Assembly (NCBI RefSeq): GCF_022447245.1
Contig: NZ_JAKVBC010000025.1
Coordinates: 1 to 64,000 of the forward strand
Length of the DNA: 64,000 nucleotides
Source of the DNA: Kordia sp.
Lineage (GTDB): Bacteria > Bacteroidota > Bacteroidia > Flavobacteriales > Flavobacteriaceae
Reading direction: 5' to 3'
In this document: piece after piece, positions 9,753-18,640 of the stretch
Layout of the letters: each line of letters opens with the position of its first letter
Position numbering within the stretch: position 1 is the first letter of the stretch
The notes under the pieces: model-generated
What the model saw: the letters and a program-made list of their open reading frames with translations, nothing else
Told to the model about the DNA's origin: nothing
Databases searched by the model: none
Program-made: the position numbers and the translations under genes

Positions 9753-11069
9753 ATGGCAACACGGACAGAATATATGGAAAAACGCTTAAAACTACTAGGG
9801 AAATCAAATTTCCTAAAGTTTACGTTATACCTAATTCTGATTTCGTATTTCTACAATTTAGCGGTTTTTTATTACAGTATCTCAGGAAATAATGAATTGC
9901 GTTTATACGATTTTGTTGGAGTGGTTGTTTTGTATCAGTTTTATCAAAATCGTGTGGTTTTACTGTGGTTTATCAACGAAAAAAAATACTTGTATTACCT
10001 ATGGATATTCATCAAATGGTGTATGTTCATGATGATTTTCACCTTTTTTATTAGTTATCTAAATGGGCGTTTAACTTGGATTTTACGGACAACGCTGTTT
10101 ATGTATCATTTCTTAATATTTTACTTTTCGTTTGTCTTCTTTTTAATTCTGATGCGACGTAGTAAAATACTGAAACAAATGGTGTATTTGCACATAATTT
10201 TGGTCATTATTGCGTCGGTAGTGGTATTATTACAGCATTTTGGAGCAGTTCCATATTTGTGGAGTGATTTAGATAGAAAAGCCTATGGTGGTTTTCTTTC
10301 GGGGATTCTAGGACCGAATAAGATTGTTTTAGGAATGGTCATGTATATTTCGCTGGTGACGTTTATTGGTGTTTTTTTACAAAGAGAACTACGTATCAAC
10401 AAACTAATGCTTTTAGCGGGAATTCTTTTTGCAATGATCGCTTTAGGTTTGAGTGGCTCCAGAACAAGTTATGTTGGTTTATTGGTTTTTTTAGTCTATT
10501 TCTTTTTCCGCTCAACGGGGAAATTCATATATATGTCAGTCATCTTGGGTGCAGGGTTTTTAATTGTTTCTATGTACAATTCAGAAATCTTTACCATGAT
10601 TGAAAATGTAATTAACGGACGTGTATTCAGTAAAATATCAGATCCATCGTTATTAGCACAAGGAAATGTAGATCAATTGTATGAAGATTTGGGTTCAGGG
10701 AGAAAAAATTTATCGCTGCTCTATGTTGATTATTTGCTTACTAATATATATGTAGTTCCTTTAGGTTCAGGCTTTAATAACTTTATTTTAGTTGGAAACT
10801 CGGCACACAATATGTATTTAACATTGATCAATGAAGTTGGCTTATTAGGCTTGTTTTTCTATGTACGATGGTTGACAAGCTATTTTAGTATAGAGTTTAC
10901 CAAATTTAAACAATTAGGAATCGTGTTAAAAGGCCTTGTATTAGCAACAATGGTAACATTATTATTTGGAGAACAATTGTATGTTTACCGACCTGTTTTT
11001 GCTATATTGGGCATATTTTTATTTGCAACTGCAGTTTTACTAAGCCCTCGATATTACAAAAAGACATGA
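9753..11069 (+). CDS. O-antigen polymerase/ligase-like membrane protein (Wzy/WaaL type)
   Basis: 438 aa with about 10-12 predicted membrane helices and a large periplasmic loop around residues 285-340 (from about NVINGRVFSKISDPS to GFNNFILVGNSAHNMYLTLINEVG). The loop ends with the HNMYL-x-L-x-N-E-x-G pattern that Wzy_C polymerases and O-antigen ligases share. Such proteins either polymerise lipid-linked repeat units or ligate the chain to its acceptor in the periplasm; sequence alone does not separate the two. The start directly abuts the preceding stop, and its own stop overlaps the next ATG (ATGA). It is the only polymerase candidate in the locus. Confidence 0.8.
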   Translation: MATRTEYMEKRLKLLGKSNFLKFTLYLILISYFYNLAVFYYSISGNNELRLYDFVGVVVLYQFYQNRVVLLWFINEKKYLYYLWIFIKWCMFMMIFTFFISYLNGRLTWILRTTLFMYHFLIFYFSFVFFLILMRRSKILKQMVYLHIILVIIASVVVLLQHFGAVPYLWSDLDRKAYGGFLSGILGPNKIVLGMVMYISLVTFIGVFLQRELRINKLMLLAGILFAMIALGLSGSRTSYVGLLVFLVYFFFRSTGKFIYMSVILGAGFLIVSMYNSEIFTMIENVINGRVFSKISDPSLLAQGNVDQLYEDLGSGRKNLSLLYVDYLLTNIYVVPLGSGFNNFILVGNSAHNMYLTLINEVGLLGLFFYVRWLTSYFSIEFTKFKQLGIVLKGLVLATMVTLLFGEQLYVYRPVFAILGIFLFATAVLLSPRYYKKT

Positions 11070-12022
11070 CCAACTTTGCTGAACATATTATAGGAGTCGT
11101 CATTCCATATTACAACGCCGCAAAACATATAGAAAATGTAGTGCGAAAGTTGCCTGATTATATAGATAAAGTCATCATTGTAGATGATTGTGGAAAAGAA
11201 CCAATTCCTGAAAGTTTGGTGCAACAATCTGAAACAGGTAATCGTATCGTTATTGTGCGAAACGAAAAGAATTCTGGAGTTGGTGGCGCTACAAAAAATG
11301 GATTCAAAAAAGCAATTGAACTACGATTAGATTATGTAATTAAAGTAGATGCAGATGATCAAATGGATAGTAAATATATTCCAGATTTGCTGCAACCACT
11401 GATTGAGAAAAAAGCGGAATATGCTAAAGGAAATCGTTTCAAAGACTTTAAAGCATTACGACAAATGCCGTTTGTTCGAAAAATTGGAAATCTTGGCTTA
11501 TCCTTCTTAGTAAAAGCAGCTTCGGGATATTGGAATAACTTTGATCCTACGAATGGCTTTTTCGCAGTAAAAATTGAGTTGCTAGAAAAACTAGATTTCA
11601 AAAATATTCACCGCGATTATTACTTTGAATCGTCACTTATTGCTGAGTTGTATTTTCATGATGCAAGAATAAAGGATGTACCAATGCCCGCAAATTATGG
11701 GGATGAAAAGTCAAGTATGAAAGTGTGGAAAATTCCGTTTATCTTTATTCCAAAATTGACAAAAACCTTCTGGAAACGCATCTTTAAAAGCTATTTTATT
11801 TACGATTTCAACATTGCATCCATTTACTTGTTATTTGGTTTGCCAATGTTTCTTTTTGGTGTCATTTTCGGTATATACAATTGGATTTATTATTATAACA
11901 TTGGAGAGTTTACACCAACAGGAACCATCATGTTGATTACGGTTTCATTGATTCTCGGTTTCCAATTGCTATTACAAGCCATACAGTTTGATATCTTAAA
12001 AGCACCAAAATCTGTGTCATGA
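11066..12022 (+). CDS. glycosyltransferase family 2 with C-terminal membrane helices (DPM1-like)
   Basis: 318 aa. The GT-A domain shows GVVIPYYNAAKHIENVV, KVIIVDDCG, the DXD-type KVDADDQMD and the NGFFAVKIELLEKLDF region. Two hydrophobic segments near the C terminus (LFGLPMFLFGVIFGIYNWIYYY and IMLITVSLILGFQLLLQAI) anchor it, like dolichol-phosphate-mannose-synthase-type enzymes that load a sugar onto a polyprenyl phosphate. That makes a role in supplying a lipid-linked sugar for a GT-C enzyme possible, and the next gene encodes a large multi-pass protein. It overlaps both neighbours by ATGA junctions. Confidence 0.85.
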   Translation: MTNFAEHIIGVVIPYYNAAKHIENVVRKLPDYIDKVIIVDDCGKEPIPESLVQQSETGNRIVIVRNEKNSGVGGATKNGFKKAIELRLDYVIKVDADDQMDSKYIPDLLQPLIEKKAEYAKGNRFKDFKALRQMPFVRKIGNLGLSFLVKAASGYWNNFDPTNGFFAVKIELLEKLDFKNIHRDYYFESSLIAELYFHDARIKDVPMPANYGDEKSSMKVWKIPFIFIPKLTKTFWKRIFKSYFIYDFNIASIYLLFGLPMFLFGVIFGIYNWIYYYNIGEFTPTGTIMLITVSLILGFQLLLQAIQFDILKAPKSVS

Positions 12023-13611
12023 AGCGCAAGCACATCTTTGTCATCATATTGAATGTTTGCATTGCTTTTGGGTATTATTTGGGGAATTTGTCTTCGAATG
12101 AAACACATTTAAGCTCTGACTTGCACAACATCATTCCGGTTTGTCTTAAAATGGACGATCCAACGTTGTTTCCGCATGATACCTTTGCGAATGACTTAGG
12201 AAATGTAAAATATTATACACCTTTTTATATAGAAACCCTGCGTTTCTTTGCCAATTTTACCGATGGAAATTATGTGCAAGCATTGAATCTACTCACGTTT
12301 ATTTGTCATATTCTATTTGGATTATTATGGTATTTTTTACTGTTTCGAATTACAAGTAATTTTTGGATAGCACTGATTGTTTCTGTCTTCATGCGCGGTA
12401 TTGTTTGGGTTCCAGGTTTTGAATATTGGGGAATTTCGGATATGTGGTCATTGTTGCCACGTGTTGTGTATTACGCCATCATGCCATTACCATTTTTACT
12501 GATCAGTTTTACCAACAAGCGAAAATTGTATTTGGCCACATTTTTAATTGGATTGCTTTTTAATTTTCATCCAATAACAGGATTGAGTGGTATTTTACTT
12601 TTTGTTGGATACATAGCAATGCATTCGTATCTCGAAAAGAAACAACTCAAAGCAATTTTTAGTCTTCAAAATATCATTCTAGGAGCAATTATTTTTGTAG
12701 GAATGTTACCTTTTTTTGTGAATTACTTGACAAATATTTCTGTAAAAGCAGATTACGATCTGGCATTGTATAAAGAAGCTTTAGCATTAAAGTATCCAAG
12801 TTTTATTACGGAACCAACGACGTTTTGGAAAGAATGGTTGTCAATAAAATATATCAGCTATTTTTCGGTAGTATTTGCGTTTGCCATATTTGCTAATTTA
12901 AAAGGAATCAGGAAAGACAAGATACGTGTAAAATATATGCTTATTTTAAGTGGATTATTGTTTCTACTCCCGAATTTAGTAACCTTTGTTGAATTGGGAG
13001 TAAACTCGATGTTTGACTTAAATATTAGAATGTCATTTCAATTGGTTCGCATGCAAAAACTATTGATTTTAGCGTTCTACTTTGCTATTTTATTTGGGTT
13101 GGATATTTTGTACAGAGATCAAACTTTTAAGAAAGTCGTTCCGTATATTTTTGGATCTTACGTATTGCTATTAGTGTTTGCCAAGAACCAAGAATTGGAT
13201 AAAATTCCATTTGTTTCTAATGATATGGTGCGTCGAGTATTGCCAAATTCATTATCGGTTGCAAATATTGTAAATGGTCAAGAGAGTGAAGATTTAAACG
13301 ATGTGTTACAATACATACGAAACAATACGCCAAAAGATGCTATTTTATTTGCGCCAGATATTGGTCGTTCAGGCGGACAACGTTCGGTAGTGTTAGATAG
13401 TAAAGGTGCAAATATGTTGATAGAAGGAAATCCAAAGCGTTTTGTGCAATGGTATCAGGACTATCAAAATTACAATAAATTGTCACGCATAGAATCCAAT
13501 CAATTTTTACGTGATTATGGAGTGGAATATGTATTAATTTATATAGATTTACCGGAATTTGAATTGCTCTATCAAAAAGGAAGATGGCGATTGTATAAAA
13601 TAGGTAATTAG
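12019..13611 (+). CDS. large multi-pass membrane protein, possible GT-C-type transferase
   Basis: 530 aa with roughly ten hydrophobic helices and a soluble C-terminal tail of about 120 residues (from about FVSNDMVRRVLPNS). The first extracytoplasmic loop after helix 1 is polar and contains SSDLHNIIPVCLKMDDPTLFPHDTF, where GT-C enzymes usually hold acidic catalytic residues; the tail LQYIRNNTPKDAILFAPD resembles tails of polyprenol-dependent sugar transferases. The overlap (ATGA) with the DPM1-like gene supports a paired role. I do not recognise the family with certainty, so GT-C activity is inference. Confidence 0.5.
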   Translation: MKRKHIFVIILNVCIAFGYYLGNLSSNETHLSSDLHNIIPVCLKMDDPTLFPHDTFANDLGNVKYYTPFYIETLRFFANFTDGNYVQALNLLTFICHILFGLLWYFLLFRITSNFWIALIVSVFMRGIVWVPGFEYWGISDMWSLLPRVVYYAIMPLPFLLISFTNKRKLYLATFLIGLLFNFHPITGLSGILLFVGYIAMHSYLEKKQLKAIFSLQNIILGAIIFVGMLPFFVNYLTNISVKADYDLALYKEALALKYPSFITEPTTFWKEWLSIKYISYFSVVFAFAIFANLKGIRKDKIRVKYMLILSGLLFLLPNLVTFVELGVNSMFDLNIRMSFQLVRMQKLLILAFYFAILFGLDILYRDQTFKKVVPYIFGSYVLLLVFAKNQELDKIPFVSNDMVRRVLPNSLSVANIVNGQESEDLNDVLQYIRNNTPKDAILFAPDIGRSGGQRSVVLDSKGANMLIEGNPKRFVQWYQDYQNYNKLSRIESNQFLRDYGVEYVLIYIDLPEFELLYQKGRWRLYKIGN

Positions 13612-13655
13612 GTGTTGTAATTCACCCAAACCCAAAACCCAAAATCTAGCATAAT

Positions 13656-14624
13656 TTGAAACTTTTAAAAAAAATAGCAATAGTAGTAGTTATTATCGGA
13701 TTTCTCTTTTCGAGTTACATCGCGTATTGCTATTTTACGAAACAACCTGTTCCTTTTTTTGGTAGAAAAATTACAGGAGCTTACTTTTCTATTGCTACAG
13801 GAACTACCAAAAATCCGCTAGAATGGAAGGTCTCAGAAGCTAAAGTTTTCAATAGAGAAAATAATAATATTCCAGAGAAACTGCTCATGGCAGATCCTTT
13901 TCTGCATCAAAAAGATGGAAAATGGTACGCGTTTTTTGAAATCATGGGTTCAACACATGCAGATATTGGTGTTGCTGTCGAAGAAAACGGTAGTTGGAAA
14001 TACCTAGGAATTGCATTAGATGAAACGGTTCATCTATCATACCCATTAGTCTTTGAAAAAGATAGCGTTACCTATATGATTCCTGAAACCAAGCGTCATA
14101 GCCAAGTACGATTGTATAAAACTTCCAATTTCCCATTTGATTGGGAAGTGGATAAAGTACTCATTAAAGACAAGCGCTTGGTAGATGCAACGTATTTTGA
14201 AAAAGACAATGTTTCCTATTTATTTGCTACAGAAAACGAACTTTTACGCTTATATGTAGCCGATAGTTTGCAAGGTGAATGGACACAACATCCAAAATCA
14301 CCAATTTTAACGGGAAACTATACGCGTTCTGCAGGAAGACTATTAAAACATAATGGACAATTGATACGTTTTGCACAAGATCACTTTGGCGGTTACGGCC
14401 GTGCCGTATATGGTTTTTCAATTGATTCTATCTCAAAAACAGTGTACAAAGAAACACAGCTAGATTATAACCCAATTCTAAAAAATCAAGGAGAAACTTG
14501 GGCAAAAAACGGAATGCATCATATTGATATTCATCAATTGCCAGATGGCACTTTTAAAGCTATTTTTGATGGGTATGGATATGGGAAAGAAAAAATTACG
14601 TTTAGCCTAACAAACAACTTTTAA
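13656..14624 (+). CDS. GINT1-like / GH43-type five-bladed propeller protein with N-terminal membrane anchor
   Basis: 322 aa from a TTG start at 13656, chosen because it yields a basic start followed by one membrane helix (KKIAIVVVIIGFLFSSYIAYCYF); no ATG lies in frame nearby. The rest has repeated propeller blades: LMADPFLHQKDGKWYAFFE, SYPLVFEKDSVTYMIPE, LVDATYFEKDNVSYLFATE and TRSAGRLLKHNGQLIRFAQD. This matches the domain found in glucosamine inositolphosphorylceramide transferase-like proteins and related to GH43 folds. In this locus it probably binds or modifies glycan at the membrane; catalysis is not established. Confidence 0.65.
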   Translation: MKLLKKIAIVVVIIGFLFSSYIAYCYFTKQPVPFFGRKITGAYFSIATGTTKNPLEWKVSEAKVFNRENNNIPEKLLMADPFLHQKDGKWYAFFEIMGSTHADIGVAVEENGSWKYLGIALDETVHLSYPLVFEKDSVTYMIPETKRHSQVRLYKTSNFPFDWEVDKVLIKDKRLVDATYFEKDNVSYLFATENELLRLYVADSLQGEWTQHPKSPILTGNYTRSAGRLLKHNGQLIRFAQDHFGGYGRAVYGFSIDSISKTVYKETQLDYNPILKNQGETWAKNGMHHIDIHQLPDGTFKAIFDGYGYGKEKITFSLTNNF

Positions 14625-14634
14625 CCTAAAACAA

Positions 14635-15315
14635 ATGAAGGCAACGAAAAAGCTTTTTAAAACTGAAATTGTAAAACGACTCAAAGCACAAGGAACAGAT
14701 GAAGTATTGTCAGAAGCAGCTTTGCCAGCGTACGCTCATAAAAATCCAGTAATCGACCATATTTTTTGGAAGCGATTAAAAGTCGTAGCAAATTATATTC
14801 ACAAGAAAAATAAAAAATCACTCAAAGTTATCGATTTTGGTTGTGGAACTGGTGTGATGTCTTATGAATTAGCAACGAATTCGCATGATGTCGTTGGTTT
14901 AGATTTAGACTTACGACCTGTAAATCTATTGAAAGAAAACATCAACTATCCAGATTCAATTACGTTTATGGAAGGTGATTTGTTTGATAAAAATTTAGAA
15001 GAGAACACCTTTGATGTTGTGATTGCTTTAGACGTTTTGGAGCATATGAATGATGATCAGCTACGCAAATACATGGGGAAATTCAGAAGTCTTTTAAAAG
15101 ATGGAGGAGAAGTAATTATTTCTGGTCCAACGGAGAATTTCTTATATAAACTAGGAAGAAAATTGGCGGGACAAGATTTCACAGGTGATTATCACGATTC
15201 TGAAATTCAATCGATTCGTAAGATTGTCAGTGAAACCTATGAAGTAAAAAGTTTGGCGAAAATTTTACCAATTTTACCATTATTTGATGTTTTTGTAGCG
15301 CATAAAAAAGGATGA
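14635..15315 (+). CDS. class I SAM-dependent methyltransferase
   Basis: 226 aa. Motif I is KVIDFGCGTGVMSYELA, motif II DVVGLDLDLRPVNLLKENI, and post-motif DVVIALDVLEHMNDDQL followed by LLKDGGEVIISGP gives the standard Rossmann methyltransferase order. It sits 10 nt after the propeller gene and its stop overlaps the next ATG. Substrate is unknown; by context a sugar or lipid-linked glycan intermediate is likely. Confidence 0.85.
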   Translation: MKATKKLFKTEIVKRLKAQGTDEVLSEAALPAYAHKNPVIDHIFWKRLKVVANYIHKKNKKSLKVIDFGCGTGVMSYELATNSHDVVGLDLDLRPVNLLKENINYPDSITFMEGDLFDKNLEENTFDVVIALDVLEHMNDDQLRKYMGKFRSLLKDGGEVIISGPTENFLYKLGRKLAGQDFTGDYHDSEIQSIRKIVSETYEVKSLAKILPILPLFDVFVAHKKG

Positions 15316-16316
15316 TTGTTTATGTTGGAAATATCATTTCTGGTCACGGAAAAACGGCAACAACCATTGAAACGTTGGGGAAATTACTCCAAAAAGAAGG
15401 TTTTGAGCTAAAATTGACTTCCAACAAACAGAACAAAATATTACGTTTAGCAGACATGCTTTGGGCGGTTTTTAAGTACCGAAAAAAGCTGGATTATGTA
15501 TTAATTGATACCTATAGCACCACAAATTTTCTGTATGCGTATTATGTGAGTAAACTGTGTATTTCACTTAAAATAAAGTACATTCCTATTTTGCATGGTG
15601 GAAATTTAGAAGAACGTTTAAAAAGCAGCAAAGCAAAAAGCGAACTAATTTTTAAGAATGCGTACGCCAACATTTCTCCATCATTATTTTTGAAAACGGT
15701 TTTTGAAAAATACGGCTATTCAAATCTAATACACATTCCTAATAATGTAGAATTAAAAGTATATCCTTTTAAAGAACGAAAAGCTGTTAAAGCGAAGTTG
15801 TTATGGGTTCGTTCGTTTGCTGAGATTTATAATCCGCAATTGGCGATTAGAGTTTTACATGGTTTGCAATTGAATGGAGTAGATGCATCTTTGTGCATGG
15901 TTGGACCACGAAAAGATGATTCGTTTGAAAAAACACAACAACTTGCCAAAGAATTAGATGTTGAAGTAACCTTTACGGGAAGACTTTCCAAAGAAGATTG
16001 GATTTCACTTTCTGAAGATTACGATATCTTTATCAATACTACAAAATTTGACAATACGCCAGTGAGCTTAATAGAGGCGATGGCACTCGGAATACCAATT
16101 GTTTCAACCAATGTTGGTGGAATTCCGTATTTGATAAACGATCAAAAAGATGGTATATTGGTCAATCCAAATAATCCCATAGAAATGATTTTTCACATTA
16201 AAAAACTAGTTACTACTCCAGAAATTGCTCAACAATTATCACAAAATGCACGAAAAAAAGCAGAGAGTTTTGATTGGGAAATAGTTAAAGAACAATGGAA
16301 ATCGTTGCTTATGTAA
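15312..16316 (+). CDS. glycosyltransferase family 4, last gene of the main glycan operon
   Basis: 334 aa. The start MIVYVGNIISGHGKTATTIETL gives the N-terminal loop; the donor half shows AKLLWVRSFAEIYNPQLAIRVL, LCMVGPRKDDSFEKTQQLA, VTFTGRLSKEDW and DNTPVSLIEAMALGIPIVSTN (E-x-M variant of the E-x7-E site). It overlaps the methyltransferase by ATGA. The next gene is convergent, so this ends the plus-strand run. No strong terminator hairpin is visible in the 4-nt space between the two stops. Confidence 0.9.
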   Translation: MIVYVGNIISGHGKTATTIETLGKLLQKEGFELKLTSNKQNKILRLADMLWAVFKYRKKLDYVLIDTYSTTNFLYAYYVSKLCISLKIKYIPILHGGNLEERLKSSKAKSELIFKNAYANISPSLFLKTVFEKYGYSNLIHIPNNVELKVYPFKERKAVKAKLLWVRSFAEIYNPQLAIRVLHGLQLNGVDASLCMVGPRKDDSFEKTQQLAKELDVEVTFTGRLSKEDWISLSEDYDIFINTTKFDNTPVSLIEAMALGIPIVSTNVGGIPYLINDQKDGILVNPNNPIEMIFHIKKLVTTPEIAQQLSQNARKKAESFDWEIVKEQWKSLLM

Positions 16317-16320
16317 CCAA

Positions 16321-16953
16321 TTACCATTGTTTATTTTTTAAACTAGTTTTTTTCATTGCGTTTAGTTTTTGAAAAAATAGCTTTTTACCATCTATAACTA
16401 CTACTTCATTGGTTAGGTATTTTTGTATGTTGTTGTTATTCAGGTTTTTAGTTTTAATTTCTATTTCATTATAATTTGGATTATCAATAATGATGGTTTC
16501 GCTTTCATTTAAAAAATAATATGTAATTGTTTGAATCCTCTGAGTTTCAAATTCTACCATTCCATTAATATTTGCAACTTCTCCTTTGTTTATATCATTA
16601 TTGATGATAATATTTGCAGATGAGAGTGGAAGTCCAGTTTCTGTTATCGTAATTTTTACGTTCCCTTTTCTTTCAGGGTTTATTTTACCTATGTATGTGG
16701 TGGTTAGATTTTTTGGTTGTTCAAAAGTATTTAGGACTATGCTGTCAGCAGCTATCTGCTTCCAATTGCCTTTGATAATATTTGCGCCGCCAACATCCAT
16801 AAATACAAAATACTCAAAAGTTTTATCGGCTTTTAACTCAAGTTGACTACAGGCGAAATAGTTTTTTTTGCATTTACCGTATAAGCCAACAATTGATTCT
16901 TGTGATGTGCAAGATACCAGTAGAAATAGAGTGCAAAACTTTAAAAATTTCAT
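16321..16953 (-). CDS. lipoprotein of unknown function
   Basis: 210 aa. A short signal sequence FLKFCTLFLLVSCTSQES ends in a lipobox with Cys15, so the mature protein is probably anchored in the outer membrane. Two regions follow: a lipocalin-like opening (GLYGKCKKNYFACSQLELKADKTFEYFVF, then GNWKQIAADSIVLNT) and a carboxypeptidase-regulatory-like beta segment (VKITITETGLPLSSANIIIN, then GEVANINGMVEFE). I do not recognise a named family. It is convergent with the glycan operon and its upstream region contains the shared terminator of the carbonic anhydrase operon. Confidence 0.7.
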   Translation of the reverse strand: MKFLKFCTLFLLVSCTSQESIVGLYGKCKKNYFACSQLELKADKTFEYFVFMDVGGANIIKGNWKQIAADSIVLNTFEQPKNLTTTYIGKINPERKGNVKITITETGLPLSSANIIINNDINKGEVANINGMVEFETQRIQTITYYFLNESETIIIDNPNYNEIEIKTKNLNNNNIQKYLTNEVVVIDGKKLFFQKLNAMKKTSLKNKQW

Positions 16954-17077
16954 TATTTGAATTTTATTTTCATTAAAACTACTTTTATTTTAGAAAACTT
17001 ACTGTACTAATTGAGTAAATATGTCTTTTTAGTGAGTTAATTATATATTTAGGTTTTTATTTTTTAGAGAAGCTCGC

Positions 17078-17120
17078 ATAAAAAAAGAGCATCAACCAAT
17101 TGTCAATGCTCTTTTTTTAT
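17078..17120 (-). terminator. bidirectional-looking intrinsic terminator
   Basis: A 15-bp perfect stem (17078-17092 with 17106-17120) with core AAAAAAAGAGCAT and a 13-nt loop, flanked by T-runs on both strands. It lies just past the stop of the minus-strand gene ending at 17139 and upstream of the lipoprotein gene, so it probably terminates the carbonic anhydrase operon. Confidence 0.8.
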
Positions 17121-17138
17121 GATTCTAATTAATATACT

Positions 17139-17636
17139 TTAATTTAAACTAAAATGCTTTTCATAGATCAAATCAGAAAAAACATCATTAAAAATATCAT
17201 CTTGCTTGTTGTAAATTTTGGCATTTACTTTTAAAATGTCAAGGTTCCAGTGGTGTAATTTTGAGATTAGTTCATACACTTTCTGGTTAAGATGATAGGA
17301 GAGAATAGGAGTTCTAAGGTCGCGATTTCCCCATATGATTTGTTTATACTCTTTCTGCTTTTTCATTTCATCATACAAAATATTCAATCCTCTTATATTG
17401 GTGAAATTTTCATGATCTAGCGCATCTAAAATGATTTTGTTTGTATCTGATAAAACAAAAGTAATTTCGTCAATGTCTTTCCTAGCAATTAATACACTTA
17501 TTTCATCAATAGTATCCTTATCAAAAACAATAGAGTTTCCTAGTGAGGTTATATAATAATTTTCACTTTTGGAAACATCATTTATGACTGCTTCTAAATG
17601 ATCGGTAGGGCAAATAAAATATAAATGTTTTTTCAT
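17139..17636 (-). CDS. conserved-looking protein of unknown function, partner of theta carbonic anhydrase
   Basis: 165 aa from ATG at 17636; a TTG 15 nt upstream is a weaker alternative. No signal peptide or membrane helix. The first half reads like a small Rossmann-type fold (KKHLYFICPTDHLEAVINDV, then NSIVFDKDTIDEISVLI, then DEITFVLSDTNKIILDAL), and the second half is charged and helical. It follows the carbonic anhydrase gene by 33 nt on the same strand and is closed by a strong terminator, so the two form an operon. I do not recognise the family. A role with the carbonic anhydrase (regulation or a complex) is inferred from position only. Confidence 0.65.
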   Translation of the reverse strand: MKKHLYFICPTDHLEAVINDVSKSENYYITSLGNSIVFDKDTIDEISVLIARKDIDEITFVLSDTNKIILDALDHENFTNIRGLNILYDEMKKQKEYKQIIWGNRDLRTPILSYHLNQKVYELISKLHHWNLDILKVNAKIYNKQDDIFNDVFSDLIYEKHFSLN

Positions 17637-17669
17637 TGAGAATGTATGCAATGTGAGAAAATTAAGGTC

Positions 17670-18386
17670 TTAGAGACTTTTCATATCAATAACTTCAAAA
17701 TTTCTAGCATCAAAATAATCATCAATTCCATACTCTGTATTAATGATAATACCACCAAGCAATGTTACTTTATCTACATGAAATTCATCTTTACATGTCT
17801 TTAAATGTTCATGAATTTTTTTATTGATGATTTCATAGGTAGCTTCAGTAATGGCTTTTTCTTGATTGTCACTTTCTAGAATTTGTTTTTTGTATGGCAA
17901 TAAACTTTCTTCTAACTTCATTTGTTGATAATCATCATCATTGTCGGTATTTGGAGTATATCCTTCTTCTTGAAATCTGCTCAATGCTAACATTAATGCT
18001 CCACAAGAGTTTCCAGTAGCTTCTTGACGTGGACGATACATTTTTCCTAAATCTCCATCAAGAGTAACACCAATATGCGGACCGTAAAAGATAAATGCAC
18101 TACCATCATCTGGAATGTGATGTGCAAAAGCAGTCATACCTGTTTGTCCAACAAATGGAATTCCTCCTAAACCGCCCATTACAAAAGGTCCAAATAGTAC
18201 ATTAAAAAATGTAGTGGAAGGAATATTAATATCATCAGAGCATACAGAAGTAGCCATTAATACTTTTGAAACATCAAGATTGTATTCATTTTGTAATCTT
18301 CCTAAATAATGAATAGAAGTATCTTTTGCTCCCATAGCATTTGGGAAAAAATCTTTTACGACAGTGTCGAATTTTCTTTGTAACAT
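17670..18386 (-). CDS. theta-class carbonic anhydrase, LCIB/LCIC-like
   Basis: 238 aa cytosolic protein. It matches the LCIB family known from Chlamydomonas and diatom theta carbonic anhydrases, which interconvert CO2 and bicarbonate using zinc held by two Cys and one His. Candidate residues visible are Cys49 in SVCSDDIN, with Asp51/52 next to it, His89/His90 in AFAHHIPDDG, and Cys128 in GNSCGAL. RPRQE just before GNSC and the Gly-rich GGLGGIPFVG segment also fit the family. First gene of a two-gene minus-strand operon. Its place inside a glycan region is unusual. Activity is likely given the full ligand set but unproven. Confidence 0.82.
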   Translation of the reverse strand: MLQRKFDTVVKDFFPNAMGAKDTSIHYLGRLQNEYNLDVSKVLMATSVCSDDINIPSTTFFNVLFGPFVMGGLGGIPFVGQTGMTAFAHHIPDDGSAFIFYGPHIGVTLDGDLGKMYRPRQEATGNSCGALMLALSRFQEEGYTPNTDNDDDYQQMKLEESLLPYKKQILESDNQEKAITEATYEIINKKIHEHLKTCKDEFHVDKVTLLGGIIINTEYGIDDYFDARNFEVIDMKSL

Positions 18387-18640
18387 ATATGATAATTTTG
18401 TGTTATAAATAGTTAGTTAAATGTTCCACTTTAACTGTCCTAAAGATATGCAATTAATTTTAAACGCAACTTAGTTGCATTTAAAAACTTGTTATTTTTT
18501 CTTAATCATATACGAAGTAGTTGTTTTTGTAAATACCAATATTGTATACAGCTAATTTGAAATATAAGAATACATGAAATTTGCTTCTGCATGATTTGAA
18601 GAAACAAGAACTAATTTTGAATTTGATTATCGGTATCGTA

